NCBI GenBank assembly: GCA_023055505.1
Contig: JALIRH010000002.1
Coordinates: 37,581,733 to 37,645,732, forward strand
Source: Callipepla californica brunnescens
Lineage: Eukaryota; Chordata; Aves; Galliformes; Odontophoridae
Direction of reading: 5' to 3'
Length of the DNA stretch: 64,000 nucleotides
The position numbers and the translations under genes are program-made. The notes beneath the pieces were generated by a model, which searched no databases, was not told the origin of the DNA, and saw nothing but the letters and a program-made list of their open reading frames with translations. Below, in pieces: positions 43,101 to 56,261 of the stretch. The stretch's first letter is position 1, and every line of letters starts with the position of its first letter.

Positions 43101-43697
43101 AAAAAACCTGGAAACCTACATGGTATTCTTTAAAGTAACAATAGCCCTTAGAATTAACTGGGCCCGTGGGAGGTTTTGGTGTAACTTTTAAACATTTGCT
43201 AAGCACTAATGAAAAGCAGGTTGTGATATGAAACAACAACGTTAAACCCAAAGGAAGCCAAAATGAGTTACGACCTTTCAGTTTCCATTGCGATCATAAA
43301 TCCACACCTAGAGGGAAGTGGTAACACTTGACTGCAAGATTCCTAGCCAGGGGAAAGGTGACCATACCAACAAAGAAACGATACTTGAAATGTTCTTTTG
43401 CAAAACAGTTATAACAGAAATATTAATGAAGATTTTATGTATTAATTATCTTTATGCATTTCTGAATGCAGGTACAGAAAAAGTTTAAGCTATTAATGCT
43501 TGATTACTAGTCAGGTCTTCAGATGAAGCAATAAATTTAAATCTGACTGTGAACTTCCCATGTCCCTTGTCTTCTGTCCCATTTCTCTCACAGCTGGACT
43601 GAAATTAATAATGCCACTCCTCTTAATATTGTAAATCCCTAAGGATTTCATTCCTAAACCAAGAAGTCAATAGTTTCAGCTTTCTAAGTTTATTTAC
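40169..43697 (-). other. SNTG1: SNTG1 intron, 3.5 kb
   Basis: Complete intron between the two PH1 exons. AT-rich, with a T-rich block at about 41898-41923 and a poly-A run at 42353-42367. No transposon remnant that I can recognise and no further exon. Confidence 0.92.
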
Positions 43698-43828
43698 CTG
43701 CACAAATCTGATCCTGGAAGGTACTGGGAAAATCGTGAATGAAGAAGTGGAATTAATCGGAGATCACACCACCTTTTTTCCCATCGAAGTCCTGGAGATG
43801 TTGGCCATGAGGAACATGATAATGTATC
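43698..43828 (-). CDS. SNTG1: SNTG1 exon: linker end and start of second half of PH1
   Basis: The 131-base exon encodes 43 codons plus AG, starting DTLSCSSWPTSPGLRWEKRW and going on through CDLRLIPLLHSRFSQY to SDLC. The last two bases form an arginine codon with the first base of the next exon. This is the distinctive gamma-1-syntrophin stretch that resumes the PH1 domain interrupted by the PDZ insertion; PH1 of syntrophins is linked to phosphoinositide and membrane association. The acceptor is TTTTTCAG|GAT and the donor CAG|GTAAAT. Near the end the window reads YLPGSDLC where I recall YVPGTDLS in human, a conservative difference fitting a bird orthologue. Confidence 0.95.
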
Positions 43829-45335
43829 CTGAAAAATATTTAGAAGGTCCTTCTCAGTTTTAGGCTTCATTATAAATACTCAACAGATTTCAAAAGAAAG
43901 ATAGCTATTTCAAAGATCTCATATTTAGCACAGTCAACCACTTTCCTCAGATCATACGTCACCAATTCTAGCTAGCACTGGACAAACTTTTCATCACAAA
44001 TAAAACAAACCTATGTGAAGCTCTACATCAGCAATATTCTAGAAATTTAGTGAAAACAGACTGCATCATTTTTTGAGGATGATCAGTCATAAATAAAAAT
44101 AATTCCCATATTATTATAAGTTGCAGGTTTTATATCTGTACTCTGAATAAGGGTGATTTCTATGTTACTCAGTTATATAATCATAATTCAGGTTTTTCTT
44201 CTACAGTTCCATACTTCATTAATTATACATCTACTCTAATTTAATTTCACTGGCAATCATAAAGAGGAATTAATAAATGATGAAATTTTTTCATTCAGTA
44301 TATCAATTTTACCTATTTACACAATATATTATTTACATGAAAACTCAACTAAATCATGCCTATGATCATATCTACAAAGAAGGAATATTAAAAAACCTAC
44401 ACCCCAATTCTGGCAGTATTTCTAGGGAATACAGATTAGAATGAGAAATACTTTTAGGGTAAATAATCAAAATTATTATTAAAAAATCCAGTACCCCTTC
44501 CTTTCTTTATAAAACACTCACTTTTTAAAATACAGCTAGTTATCATGCCATATTCTAAAGAAGATTTACACTGAAATACGTCTGTGTGTCAGTAAAACTG
44601 AAACTGAGCCCATTGATTCTGAATCATCTTTTTTAATTTTCTTTCTTCTTCTTACTTATATCTAGCAAAAATCCAAAACATTTGCACTTTTCAAGTTTTA
44701 AAGCTCTGGCAAGTTTTTAAACGAATGTTCATATATCTCTTATCAAGTGTAACATGAAAGATTGCAACGACCATCAGTTTATCTGAACAGCAGGATTTAC
44801 GAAAGTACATTCAAGTACATAAGACATTGACTCTTTGGTGAAACGTTCCATAAATTCAATCAAAATAAGTCCACATAAATAAATGACTGAGTAAGAAGAC
44901 TAAGTTAGGATGTTGTTTTGAACAATGTTTTCAAGTGTTCTGTGTTTTCTTTTTACAGCTGTGATGAAACTTTGGGAAAAAGTTGAAATGTGTCAAGAAG
45001 TTTAGATGCAGACAATAGATCCAGGTCCAAGTGCAACAGAAGTGGTAACCTTACTTTTAGTTTGAATAACACTTCCTACTGTTAAATGAATGAGACCCAA
45101 ACCAGCTCTGTTTACTCCAAATTATTTTGAGTAAGAAATCTCCATCATGTGGATCACCAAGGTTATAACTAAGAAACAGTCTATGGCCATAAGCCACAAT
45201 ACATTCTAGAAAATAATTTGACAATATGGAAGGACCTGACTTAGGATTTGTATATATGTTGGGAATTCATATAGAGTTCTCATTTGGTTTTATGAAACAT
45301 TCTATTCTATTCCAAAAAGATACTGCAGGCAAGAC

Positions 45336-45358
45336 GAAACAAACAAACAAACAAACAA
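45336..45358. repeat. (AAAC)n microsatellite
   Basis: Between five and six perfect AAAC units, about 1.2 kb from the linker exon, in the 2.7 kb intron. Confidence 0.95.
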
Positions 45359-45952
45359 CCTTGTTATCATTAAATTACTATCAGTTCAAACGGACACTAT
45401 AGGTAACTTAGATAACTAATTTTTGATACGTGCAGCAGAAATAGGATTCCTCAAAGCAAGCATACTTTTTAGCCTAAAAGCAAAGATAGACTTGAAGTGG
45501 CTAGCAAAGTAACTTTAGAATCTCCTCTAATTACCTTTTCACATATGTATATATACAGCTGAGATATTTGTTTCTGATGTTGTTGCACTATTAATAGATA
45601 TATGTTAATAGTTTTTTTTAACCTACAGTAAGACACAATATTAATGGTTTTATCTCTTTTTGATGAATTCCATCTCCTATAAACATGTACAAACCCCAAA
45701 TTTTTCATAGATCCTAATTAGGCTTAAATCTTTGCAAATGACTTCTAAATTTCTGGGCTCCGATTTGAATTTTTTTTTTAGTGAAATAAGAAAGAACAGC
45801 AAGGGAAGCCAGAAATTAGAGACAGGAAGCCTACTGAATAGTGCTTACACTTCTGTTCATTCATACATTGTTGTAGCAATTATGAGATACACAAATTTAT
45901 TTATTCTGTGATTTTTATTCTGAGTAGATCTATAAAAAACCTAATACGTATT

Positions 45953-45974
45953 AAAACAAACAAACAAACAAAAC
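45953..45974. repeat. (AAAC)n microsatellite
   Basis: About five AAAC units, about 600 bases from the previous AAAC run in the same intron. Confidence 0.93.
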
Positions 45975-46560
45975 CATTATAACTACACAAAATATAATAA
46001 ATGCTGCTTTTCATGACTACAAAAAGCACTGTGTTTCATTTCAGATAAATCTTTTATGACAAATCTGAACACTTCATCCGAAAGGCACTTTGATGCATAA
46101 TGCTATTGTCCTTCAGTACAATTGTTAGTACTAGTTAATAGGAGAAAAATGTTATCACCTTAGAAATAGTAAAAAACATGCACCTGAATAAGTCTTAGTC
46201 AAAAGCTCTAAATAATAAATTAAATAAAATATATGGAATTATATTATTTAAATAGCTATTTTTTCACTTTAATAGTTTTATTTGTTACACTCTGCAACTA
46301 AATGTAGAAAACAAAACTTTCTCAAAATTCTCACTGTCCAGATAAAAACAGCAATCACATTTATCAGAGCATAATCTCAGCTGCTAGAATTCATCATACT
46401 TTTGTTCTTAGCTGTAATATCTGGCTGAGAATTTTTTGCCCCCTATGGAACTATCTCCAATGTTAATTAGAGTTTGTCCCATGATGATGATTTTTATTAA
46501 TTACTTTCACCTATCTATTTTTTACTTACATGATTCCATGAAAGAAATCAAAGCTCTTAC

Positions 46561-46643
46561 CGTGTTGTTGGGATGGTAGTTGAGATGCAAACCACTGTCG
46601 CACAGGGGAGAGGAAGTGCCACTGCTCTGGTCACTGGGGGCAC
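46561..46643 (-). CDS. SNTG1: SNTG1 exon: serine-rich linker between PDZ and PH1
   Basis: The 83-base exon supplies the last two bases of a cysteine codon and then 27 codons, starting APSDQSSGTSSPLCDSGLHL and ending NYHPNNT. This matches the serine-rich segment of gamma-1-syntrophin after the PDZ domain. The many Ser, Thr and Pro residues suggest a flexible, possibly phosphorylated linker; that is inference. The acceptor reads TTGTTAG|GT and the donor ACG|GTAAGA. It is the exon richest in G and C of the five and lies 1.3 kb from its upstream neighbour. The length is not a multiple of three, so skipping it alone would break the frame. Confidence 0.95.
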
Positions 46644-47966
46644 CTAACAACAACATGGATATACCAAAAATGCAACATTAATCTACAAAGCTATTATAAA
46701 AATTGGTGTGTGTGCGTCTGTTTGCATGTCTTCCTCTCCCACTGAATTTGTCACACAAAAAACTCAAGGTTCAACCCTCCCTTGGTGATTTGCCAAACGT
46801 TAACAATCTACTCAGTAAGAAAAAATAACAGATGTTTTCGCAAATTTGATAATAAAGGGAAAGTGTGCACTTCCTTAATTGGTTCTTACTTAAAGGAACC
46901 ATTCATACAACAATTTTGTCATTTTCTATGAAGTTCACAGTTATAACGGTTCTTGTAGTAACTTAGAAGGATACACAGCTACATCTTATAAATCATATAC
47001 AATGGGATCTATTCAAATGCATGATTGTGTGCATTACTCAGTGTTCTCTACGGTACCACATTGTTTCATAAAAGGAGCAATGAGTCACTGGGATTCATTT
47101 TTATTTAAGAATATTTTAGAAAATTTCTAATGTATTTTCTTTCTTGCCTCACTATAATTTAATACCTGCACAAAACATAAAATGGTACTTCCATAACTGA
47201 TTCTATATACATATACAATATATTTCATAATTTAGTTTATTTAATTGCTACTGATGTAAAATCAAAGGATAAAAGTGTTGAAGTCAAACACTTTTTCGTT
47301 TTGTTTCTCCCTTTAGGAGAAAGAAGCAGTGCCAAAAGCCACAGGATGCCATACAGGAATATATATATATATGCTTGGGTATGCTGCAACTGTATAATTA
47401 TGTGCCCACACTCGCAATTTAATACAATTAAAGGAAGACAGCTGTCTCCGTTTGCAATGATGGGGCTAGCTTAATAAAACTCAGTTGGACTTAAAATACT
47501 AAATATTTGAGATATATATTTTTTTTAGTTTCACAGACAACTACATGAAAGCTGCTGAATTTTAAATGAGAAAGTTAAGCCCTCAAAAGATACCCACATG
47601 ATCCATTTTCACAACTAGAAGACAAAACTCCTGGAAAAAACTGTTATCTGGTGCAGCCTGGAAAAATGCTTTAAATACTCTGCATCAAACTGTGAGCTAC
47701 TGTAACCTGATGTAATTCCCCTGACTCAATTTTGCTGATTCACACCAGACAAATACAAGGTAATCTGTTTTTTAAGCAAAGAGTGCAGTCTTTTGCTTAA
47801 GGCGACCACTGCTAAACTATCTGTCAATATGAGAAGCTTATATTTGGGCCACAATGCTGACCAAGAAAGCTACTGTTAGTCACATCCAATGTGCACTAGG
47901 TCAGAAGCTGCAAGTTTTCACGAGCATTTAATTAAGGTTTATTTCGGTCAAGTAATAAAGGCTTAC
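46644..47966 (-). other. SNTG1: SNTG1 intron, 1.3 kb
   Basis: Complete intron between the PDZ-end exon and the linker exon, the shortest in the window. It has a short AT dinucleotide run near 47361-47373 and nothing else that I recognise. Confidence 0.92.
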
Positions 47967-48069
47967 ATGCACAATCTTCATTCAGTGGCAGTTTGAGAAA
48001 AGCAGGTGCTCTTTTCAGAAATGACACAGTTAGGGTCACTTCTTCCCCCGCATTGCGAAGGACCTGAAC
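47967..48069 (-). CDS. SNTG1: SNTG1 exon: end of PDZ domain and start of linker
   Basis: This 103-base exon encodes 34 codons plus one base. It begins VQVLRNAGEEVTLTVSFLKR and ends at NEDCA, the final T starting a cysteine codon completed in the next exon. VQVLRNAGEEVTLTV is the last helix and last strand of the syntrophin PDZ domain, the fold that binds C-terminal peptides of partner proteins; the rest opens the linker to PH1. The acceptor follows a pyrimidine run ending TTCTCTTCCAG, and the donor is T|GTAAGC, both ordinary. The upstream exon, which should encode the PDZ core with its GFGL carboxylate-binding loop, was not found before position 64000, so the intron above it is at least 15.9 kb. 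Confidence 0.95.
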
Positions 48070-51000
48070 CTGGAAGAGAAATACAAACAGGACACTCTGA
48101 AATACATATATGACCAGAACATAGGAGCAAATACAAGCAAGATCATGCAGCTTTCATATACCTGCAAATTATTGCAATGACATCTGTCAAAAAGAAAGCA
48201 AGACATAAAACTGTGTATGTGCTCTGCTCCTAGTCACACAACCTGGTAATACCAGTGTGGAAACAGCACTGTCTGGTTCCACAGCTTGCCCCCTGACACT
48301 TATAAGCTGTGCACCTCCTTCTTCCAGACCTGGCATTAACAGTAACCCACATGTATAAATTCTTTTTGGCTTGGTTTAGTTTTGCTGAGGTTGTCCTATA
48401 AATTTCCAAACAAAACAAAAGCTGTAGTTCCACAGCTATGCCATATAAGTTCTTACAGCAGCCAGAGTTAAATTTAACCAAACTACTCCAGCATAGATGA
48501 GTGATCTAATCTTCCTTGCAGCTACAATGAAAAAGTACCTATTTCAAGCCTTAAGTCTTATAAAGGCACAAGCTTGTGCTTTACAATAGGGCAGATTACA
48601 TTTTGGAGGTAGGAGGACAAGTGAATCACCTATCCACATGTGAACGCTCTTAGCTATGCAGTATCTCTTCCATAATTACTTCCGCAGCACCTATTCATGT
48701 CTTTAGCTTATCTGTGGTGTGGCTGAGCCACTCAGCAGAGAAAGAGAACTCCAGGCACCTCTCCAGGTGGAGACAAACAAGCATCTAAGCAAAATTCTAT
48801 ATTTAACAGTGGATAATCGGCAATGGTATCACGTTATATCGTAAGAGACATGAGGTCACATAACTCTGGGTATCAGAGAATGAGCATTTCTGGTTGTTCT
48901 CCTTCTTTAACTTGTTAACTTTATAAGGGTTGATTTAAGTTGTCTTTTTAATCTGGCATATATTTGTCCTTTTCTGCCGTGACCTCATAGTATCCGAATA
49001 ACTCACAAGTAACCTTTCTGCAATGCTGCTCTTTGTCAAAATGCCTTATAAGTTAACTAATGGAAGACTGCAATTATTTAATCCATGCCAATTAAAAGCC
49101 TATCCTACACATTTAACTCCATATGTATATATTACTATATTCAGGGGTACCTTCATGTGAAAGTCACTGCACTACATTAAGCTAATTTAAAGCAATTCTT
49201 CAAGAAAAAATGTCAACTTCTGACTTAGACACAATATTTCCTATTCCACATTGGCTGCTAGAAAAGAGTAACAATATGATGACACATTATTTTGAATTAG
49301 TCCCTGAAGTGCACTCAGAAATTTTAGACTGTTTATTATGTAAAATAGCACACTGGTTGTCAAGGTGTAATTTCCAATGTAGTATGTACGCATGCCAATA
49401 ACCAAACATGCATCACAACAAAATTTAATCAACTTAAATCCCAAAACTTCTGCTGTAGCACAAGGATCTCCAATGAGTACTTCCCATTTCTAATATGTTT
49501 TATACCTCAGAATTCATAAGTGGCACTTGTTTCATGGGAAGACAATGACATTGTCAGTGGAATAGTCAGATAAAGACTCTGAAGTCCTGAATTCCATCAG
49601 AGATCATCTTGTAAGCTCAGCCATCACAGAAAATACATCCTTCTCTCTTCTGTAGCAATCACACAGTTCATAATAGTCATAGTGAAAGCAGATGGACATG
49701 TTTTCTACACTGAAATCACAGATGTGGATAGACAAAGTGCAGGAAAAAGAAAGCTACCCTTTACTTTTTATTTTATAAAATGTCTTTGCTCAGGAACAGG
49801 GAAGAAAATTACAAAGTCATCTATATAAAATACCCAAAAACAAGTGGATATCATCTGTGAAAAATGCTGAGACACTAAACTCTGAACATTTTTTCTTTCA
49901 AGAGTTAAACAAGCCACAAGTCCATATGATTACATGTGATAATACTGCAGTACAAATACTAGAAGTTATCCTAAGACTGATGTGACATTTTCACCCCAAT
50001 CTTTCTCTTTCTCTTTCAAACTTATAGGATGAAAATGCTGGTACAAAATCTAGTTGAAATCAGCAATCCTTATTTCAGTAAATCATATATTGGAGTATAT
50101 AAATCATATAAGCCAGAAAGTGATTGGATTTGACATGTAGAATAAATAAATATAAAATATTGAAAAATATAACTACTAGCTAATAATTACAACAAAGAGA
50201 AGACATGAGTTATCAATCCCATGTCACTTACTTTTCAGTGATTATTAAATCCATTCTTGGAAATAAGATTAATTAAGAAAACTTAGATTTTTAATTAAAT
50301 TGTCTGTTTGAAGCTTTCGCTTGAAATCTTTATTGCAACTTTACATTTTTGTCTTTCTTTTATACAAGCAATGAGCAATTGTTGAACTGTATTAAATCAA
50401 ACATGCCTTACAGGATTGGTTTACTTGGCATCCTCACTCAACACGCACTTTGCCTTAGTGTCTTTCCTCCATGCAGAAAGAGAACATGATACGAGAAGAA
50501 ATCTTTTCTTACCAAGGAATGCTGAGGAATCTTTTTAGTATACCAGAACAGCTAATGTTCAGAAATTGAAAACTGATAGCTTTTATTAAAAGCTAATGGT
50601 CAAAATAAATGTGGCTAGTTGTTATGGAGAGATAAATCTCTGAAGAAAAAAAGATGTTGAAAACAGGGAGCCAAACAGTTTGACTGGAAGATACAGTACA
50701 GAATGAGCTTCTAGATTTTACAAACGTGAGTGGAATTCTAACTGAGATATTGGCACATTCCTTCTTTCTTTTCTCTCCATCACTGCCTGCCAGCACTGCA
50801 GCTTAAAATTTTACCGAGCTATTTTTTAAAAATAAGGACTGCATAAATGCAAACGTAGTGCTTGTTTAGGCTTGGAAAATCTATGTTAATGAAAACATAT
50901 CTATCTGCACAAGTATAACTCCACAGATCTGAAAACACATTCCACTTATGACGCAGTATTTTGAAGAAGTAGATTTTATGGTGATGTGTGATATTTCTGA

Positions 51001-53309
51001 ATAAAATCTCCATGTAACAATAACACTAGTCTGAACTTTCAGTAATGCCTATAATAATGTTGCCTTTTAATTTTATAAAACCTTTTTAAAGTGCCAGTTA
51101 AAAACAACATTAAAGCATATGCCAATTTATCTCTCAATATATTCACAAAAGCATTGATGTGTGAAGTCCCTCTGACTTCAGCAAGTATTGTTTCTTGAAT
51201 GGGACATTAAATTCACTCTTAAATTACAAATGAAATTTATACATGAGTTAATTGGCAAAGATTTAAACAGAAGACAATAGAAGACATATATTCCCTAAGA
51301 TTAGTGGTCTCCTGAACTGCAGAAAATACCACTCTTCACTATATTTGAAAGCAAAAATCACTTCCTTAATAAATGTCTTGAATTATTATCATTTGGAAAA
51401 GCAAAAGGATACTGTGCACTGTTATTCACTATCCTGGTATCATCGAGTCCATCTGCATATCCCACAGTTTGTATTCTGGTACAGTGACTTAAGGGCCTGA
51501 GGCTGGAAGGCTTGACACATGAATCTTGAATTATGTTTAACTATGTAAAAAGGCAATTGTTTCTTACAGTAAAACCCATGGATGTGATACAGCATAGTAT
51601 AGATATTCACAGTAAAAATATGTCAGAGTATGGGGAATTTTAAATTCCCATTATCTAATATTTATCACAATATTTGTCCACAACAAATCAATTAATATAA
51701 TAGTTAAAATCATCAAAAATTTTCTTCCTTCAGAAAATTTCTCTTCTTGACATACAACACAAAGTAGAACATGATTTTATAACAGTAGCTCCAACTCACA
51801 CTGCTCTACTAAAAGCACACCTCAGACCACAGTTTGACATTATCAGAGAAGTTGACTGGTGTCTGGTCAGAGAACTTGATTTAGATATTCAGAAAGAAAA
51901 TCAAATGAGTTGCACAATGGAATGGAAATCTTCCTCAAGCAAAGTAAAAAGAAATGCAGGGCAGAATGATGCACGTGCTGAGGTCGTATGAAAACATTCA
52001 CTTTTTTTCAGATACCACTTCTGCACCTAACTTGCTATCAGTGCAGTCCTAAAAAAGGGCAGGTGGATGCAATAATACTAGTGGTTACAGCACAGACATC
52101 ATGTTAAGCTTACCAGTAAGCAATTATTCTGAAAAGTGGCAGAAAAAGGTTTAGAGTTTCTCAAGATGACATGGGAATTGAACCAAGGTAGCACTTATAC
52201 AGTGAACATTCCAACTGCAAAGACACTATATAAGAGATCATTTCAAAGCAATATACACAGTCATTTGGGATTTGATACTTTTTGACAAGTCCCATCAGAC
52301 TTAGCACTCAGAAGCAAAATTATTCTCAGTTCCAAGTGACAGTACTCATTTGAGCTAGACCATCAGGTGATTTCTCAGATGGACAATGTCACACAAGTCT
52401 GTTATAACTATCTTCTGTTTTCATTCATCAATCTCTGCCCCACCTGCTCTCATTGGCTTATGAGCCAATACAGACATAAACGTTTCAGTAACCTCAAGAC
52501 TTAAGTAAAAAACATGACTAGAATGTTAAGTGATCTGCCTTTAAAAAGATATAAAATATATAATCATGTTTTAAGGTCCAAATACAGGTCGCAGAGGACT
52601 CTGACTTCTGTCAGATTCTTCTTCAACGTAGTGCCAAGGTAAAAAGAGAATTTTATCACTTCAGCGATACACTGACAATCAAGTTGGAAGAAAAATGTGT
52701 TTTTAAACTTGTATTATTTAAGTCTTTAAATATTATTATTCTCCATAATCAGCACTGAAATGCTTAGTAATATTTAAATCAGAATAGCAATAGACTTCAA
52801 TTATTGCTGAGTTAGATATTTATCTTTTCAAAGGTAGCATAGGAGTGCCTCTGCAAAAGATGATCTTGAAAAAACTGGAGGGGAAAAAAAGAAAACCTAA
52901 CAATTACAAAAGTAAAGAACTGCCAGAAAACATGCTTTGGCACAATTTTCCCCTTCTTCATTCATTAAATTTAGCATCATTAATAAACATAATCCTGAAA
53001 AATATTGCTAGGAGTGCTCGATTTGCAACCTTTGGTCATGTACTCTGATTTGGAATTCTGTTTTACTAAAGACTGCATATTATTGGCCATCAAACAATTA
53101 GTAGGCCAATATAGAAACTACAGCAAGAGAGGAATTAGAACTTGCTAAAATTTTTAGTGTTTGAAGAATGGAAATGTCAGTGACAGGCCCCAAACTAAAA
53201 ATGAAAAATTATTCCATTAGATAAATTTTGACTATATTGCTTACAATGATCATCAGTGTTTTCTCTGAATCATACCAGCTGATCTTCAGACTGCCAATTC
53301 TGTGATGAC

Positions 53310-53572
53310 AGAACAGGTGGAAATGGTTTCGAGATCAGCGAGGGTAGATTTAGGTCAGATAGAAGGAAAAAATCTTCTGCAGGGAGGGTAGTGAGGCACT
53401 GGAACAGGTTGCCCAGTGATATGGTTGGTGTGTCCCTGGAGACTTTCAAGATGCGGCTGGATGATGCCCCGGGCAACCTGATCTAGTGTGGTGTCCCTGT
53501 TCATTGCAGGGAAGTTGGATTAGATGGCCTTCAGAGATTCCTTACACCTCTAAGGATTCTAAAATTATAATG
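53310..53572 (+). mobile_element. CR1 LINE 3' tail
   Basis: CR1 3' blocks are clear: AGGGAGGGTAGTGAGGCACT, GGAACAGGTTGCCCAGTGAT, CCCTGGAGACTTTCAAGATG, CGGCTGGATGATG, GCAACCTGATCTAGTGTGGT, GGAAGTTGGATTAGATGGCC and a decayed terminus AAGGATTCTAAAATT. The start is approximate because the 5' part grades into intron. Confidence 0.92.
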
Positions 53573-53789
53573 CAAAAGTGACTCTCAAACAGCAAGTTCT
53601 CTTAATGCTCCCTGAACTTTATTCTATGGACATCTATTGGTCTGAGACCATGGCATAGAAGAAACAAGTACACATAGATGTACTAATTAGTCACTGAACG
53701 ATCATTCATTCTAACAAGAAAATGAGTAGAATATAATATATCACTATTGTAAAAGGATACTGTATAGTGCAAAGATTAGTACTTTAAGT

Positions 53790-54172
53790 GCCTTGGAAAA
53801 AGAAGACTCAGAGGGGATCTGATACACATCTAAAAATATCTAAGGAGTGGAAGGCAAAGGGATGAGGCTGGATTCTTCTCAGCAGTGGGTGGTGATAGGA
53901 TGAGGGATAATGGTCACAAACTGAAGCATAGGAAATTCTGCACAAACGTGTGTGAGAACTTTTCGAAGTGAGGGTGACAGAGCACTGGAACAAGCTTCCC
54001 TGTTGTAGGGAGTTGTGGAAGGTTGTGGAGTCTCCTTCTCTGGAGGTGCTCAAGACCTGTCTGGATGCCTACCTGCGCAACCTGGTCTGGGGAACCTGCT
54101 TTGGCAGGGAGTTGGACTCAATGGTCTCTAGAGGTTCTGTCCAACTTCTACAATTCTGTGATTCTGTGATGT
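53790..54172 (+). mobile_element. CR1 LINE 3' end with terminal octamer repeat
   Basis: This CR1 3' end belongs to a different subfamily from the tail 220 bases before it: it reads TGAGGGATAATGGTCACAAA, GAGCACTGGAACAAGC, GTGGAGTCTCCTTCTCTGGA, CTGTCTGGATGCCTACCTG, GGAGTTGGACTCAATGGTC and ends with two ATTCTGTG octamers at 54153-54168, the diagnostic CR1 terminus. Open frames on both strands here are by-products of this repeat. Confidence 0.94.
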
Positions 54173-56249
54173 GCTGAAAAATTAACAGTTCATTATATAT
54201 TACGTTTAAATGTTTCTTGTATCCTATACCATTTATTAGAAAATACGTAACATGGAAAAAAATATTTTTATCTTCTGATTAAAGTGTAAGAAATGAGTCA
54301 ACGTAAATTTGACTTGATTCGTGTATAGACCTTATTCAAGTGCTTACATGATACACAGTTACTTATATCTCATATATAACAAAAAATAATCTATGCAAGT
54401 AAACAAAAAAACTTTAAAGAAACAGAAAACTAATCCAAACAGTTTACATTTCCTGAGCTTTTCCAACACACCTATACATAGAGAGAGCATGCCAGAGCTG
54501 AATCACAGAAATGTCAATCCTTTTTTCACATTGCCGACCCCCTTAGGTTTACCTCTAGGGTTAGTCAATTACACTGAATAATCTGTGCAGCTATACAGTT
54601 TCGAAAACTCCTCTTTAAACTCTCACAGCTATTCCATTTTTTGAAACTTCTCACACACTCATATGCTGGGCACCCACTATCTTTCCATACTGATTTATAA
54701 ACACATTTTTGAATTATATATTTAAAGAGTTTCAAAACAACTGACTGCAAAAAAAAATAAAGGAAAACCTCTAGTAACACAGAAAACATCAGAAATAAAA
54801 AAGAACAGTTGCTAGTGTGGTTGAATCTAGGTTACATTTATTCTACATTTTTTGGAAGATAAGAAATTAGTAGCTTGCAAAGTTTGGGAAAAAAAGAAGA
54901 CAATATATTTTTTGCTTTTTATTTCACAACTGAGGCTGATAAAGCCATCATCATATAGATAAACTACTTAACACCACCCATCTGTCAAATATTTGAAGTC
55001 AAGAAGTCTAATTATGATTTCAACCACGGTATTAAAATGTATATTTCATCTCCTACTGACACTACGTGCTTTAATTAGAAGAGAATTTATTTGTTTAAGG
55101 CTCTTATTGCTATTATAGCTCACAAATACATATAAGGAACCAGAATTTGTTTTGGATCAATCTTATTATCACTTTCCAAATAAAGAATTAATCAAAGCTA
55201 CTTTAGAATTAATATGTGATCCTGATGATAAGCAAAAAAACCTCCTGCTGGAATCAAGTATTTACAGTATTGTCATGACAACTTCTACAGGCTTCTACAC
55301 AGCTTTCCCAAAAGGTTACTCAACGCCATCATGTCTGCATTAACTTGTGTGTACAGTCAGATGAACCACAGGCCACCCCTCATCAGTCTACAATGGATTT
55401 CTCATTTAAGACATAAGATGTTTTTGACTATTAGTGGGAAACCAACTGTGATGGCAGGCTTTATTGAGATGTCCTTTGTTCTTTTTTTAGCTCCTCTTGA
55501 TCACATGTAGTGGAGAACATTCAATGAAAGTTATCAACACCTGCAGAATGTTTAAGCAACCTGCAAAAACTTTTCACATGACTTCTTCATAATACATGAC
55601 AATTTATTTTTACCTTCAAGAAACCCTGATGCAAAACTTCAAAGATTTTTTTTTCCACTTTTTCTCAAAAAGAGAAATAAGGCATAATTAAACACAGAGA
55701 TCAGATGTACAAATTCCTCCTACTTAATAATCTCTGGACTAAATCCTTTATTATTCACACAAAGAGTATATTTTTAATGGGAATTAGTGGTATATAACAT
55801 AAAGACATTATCCAAGTTACATTAAGAAAAATAAATAACATCACCTATATTCACATTTATGCACAAGTCCTTGACTACCTCAATACAATTTGAATGAAGA
55901 CCAGTAGAAATCCTTCTATGAATAGAAATGCATTTTCTGATGGTAGAAGATATTATGCTAAAGCCAAGATCTTCAGATTCAAGCTTCACCTCTTCCAACA
56001 TTTTCTTCTAAGTAAGTATATATAACAAAAAAAGAAAATCAAAGTAAGGTTGAAAGTGGAAATTCTTTTTCCTAGCAGGTCGAAAAAGGATCTGAACACT
56101 GACTTGGGATTAAGGACTTGAGATTTCTAGGTAAAGTATGCTTCCCACTACAGAAGTGAGTGAAGGAAATAATTACTCATTGTAGGAAACAATTTATAGC
56201 AGGAAATAATTCCGATCAAATTTTTCACTGTAAGGATTTAGAGGCTCTT

Positions 56250-56261
56250 CCCCCCCCCCCC
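56250..56261. repeat. poly-C run
   Basis: Twelve Cs in a row, unusual against the AT-rich intron. Confidence 0.95.

Larger units (their letters stand above)
43829..46560 (-). other. SNTG1: SNTG1 intron, 2.7 kb
   Basis: Complete intron between the linker exon and the first PH1 exon recognised here. It carries two AAAC-type microsatellites (45336-45358 and 45953-45974) and otherwise ordinary AT-rich sequence. The 79-codon minus-strand frame at 45469-45708 has no recognisable similarity. Confidence 0.92.
16053..48069 (-). other. SNTG1: SNTG1 gene, internal part (five coding exons and four complete introns)
   Basis: Five exons read on the minus strand join into one continuous frame that I recognise as gamma-1-syntrophin, from about residue 122 to residue 283 of a protein of about 517 residues (numbering from memory of the human protein, so approximate). 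Each boundary has GT at the donor and AG at the acceptor, and the codon phases fit at every junction (1, 0, 2 and 0). The complete introns are 1,323, 2,732, 3,529 and 23,947 bases. Syntrophins are cytoplasmic adaptors at the membrane: the PDZ domain binds C-terminal tails of channels and signalling proteins, and the C-terminal region binds dystrophin or dystrobrevin. Gene start and end are both outside the window. SNTG2 was considered; the linker and PH1 residues fit SNTG1 better. Confidence 0.95.

Noticed and set aside
48230..48481. 83-codon minus-strand frame just upstream of the PDZ-end exon
   Set aside because: No similarity to the PDZ core of syntrophin and no suitable splice sites; chance frame in intron.
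53808..54053. 81-codon minus-strand frame
   Set aside because: Antisense shadow of a CR1 3' end.
55980..56020. Possible SNTG1 upstream exon, because the minus strand reads RRKCWKR near a possible splice site
   Set aside because: Resembles the expected NVRKCRHEEV only over three residues, with a stop directly after and no PDZ sequence before it.
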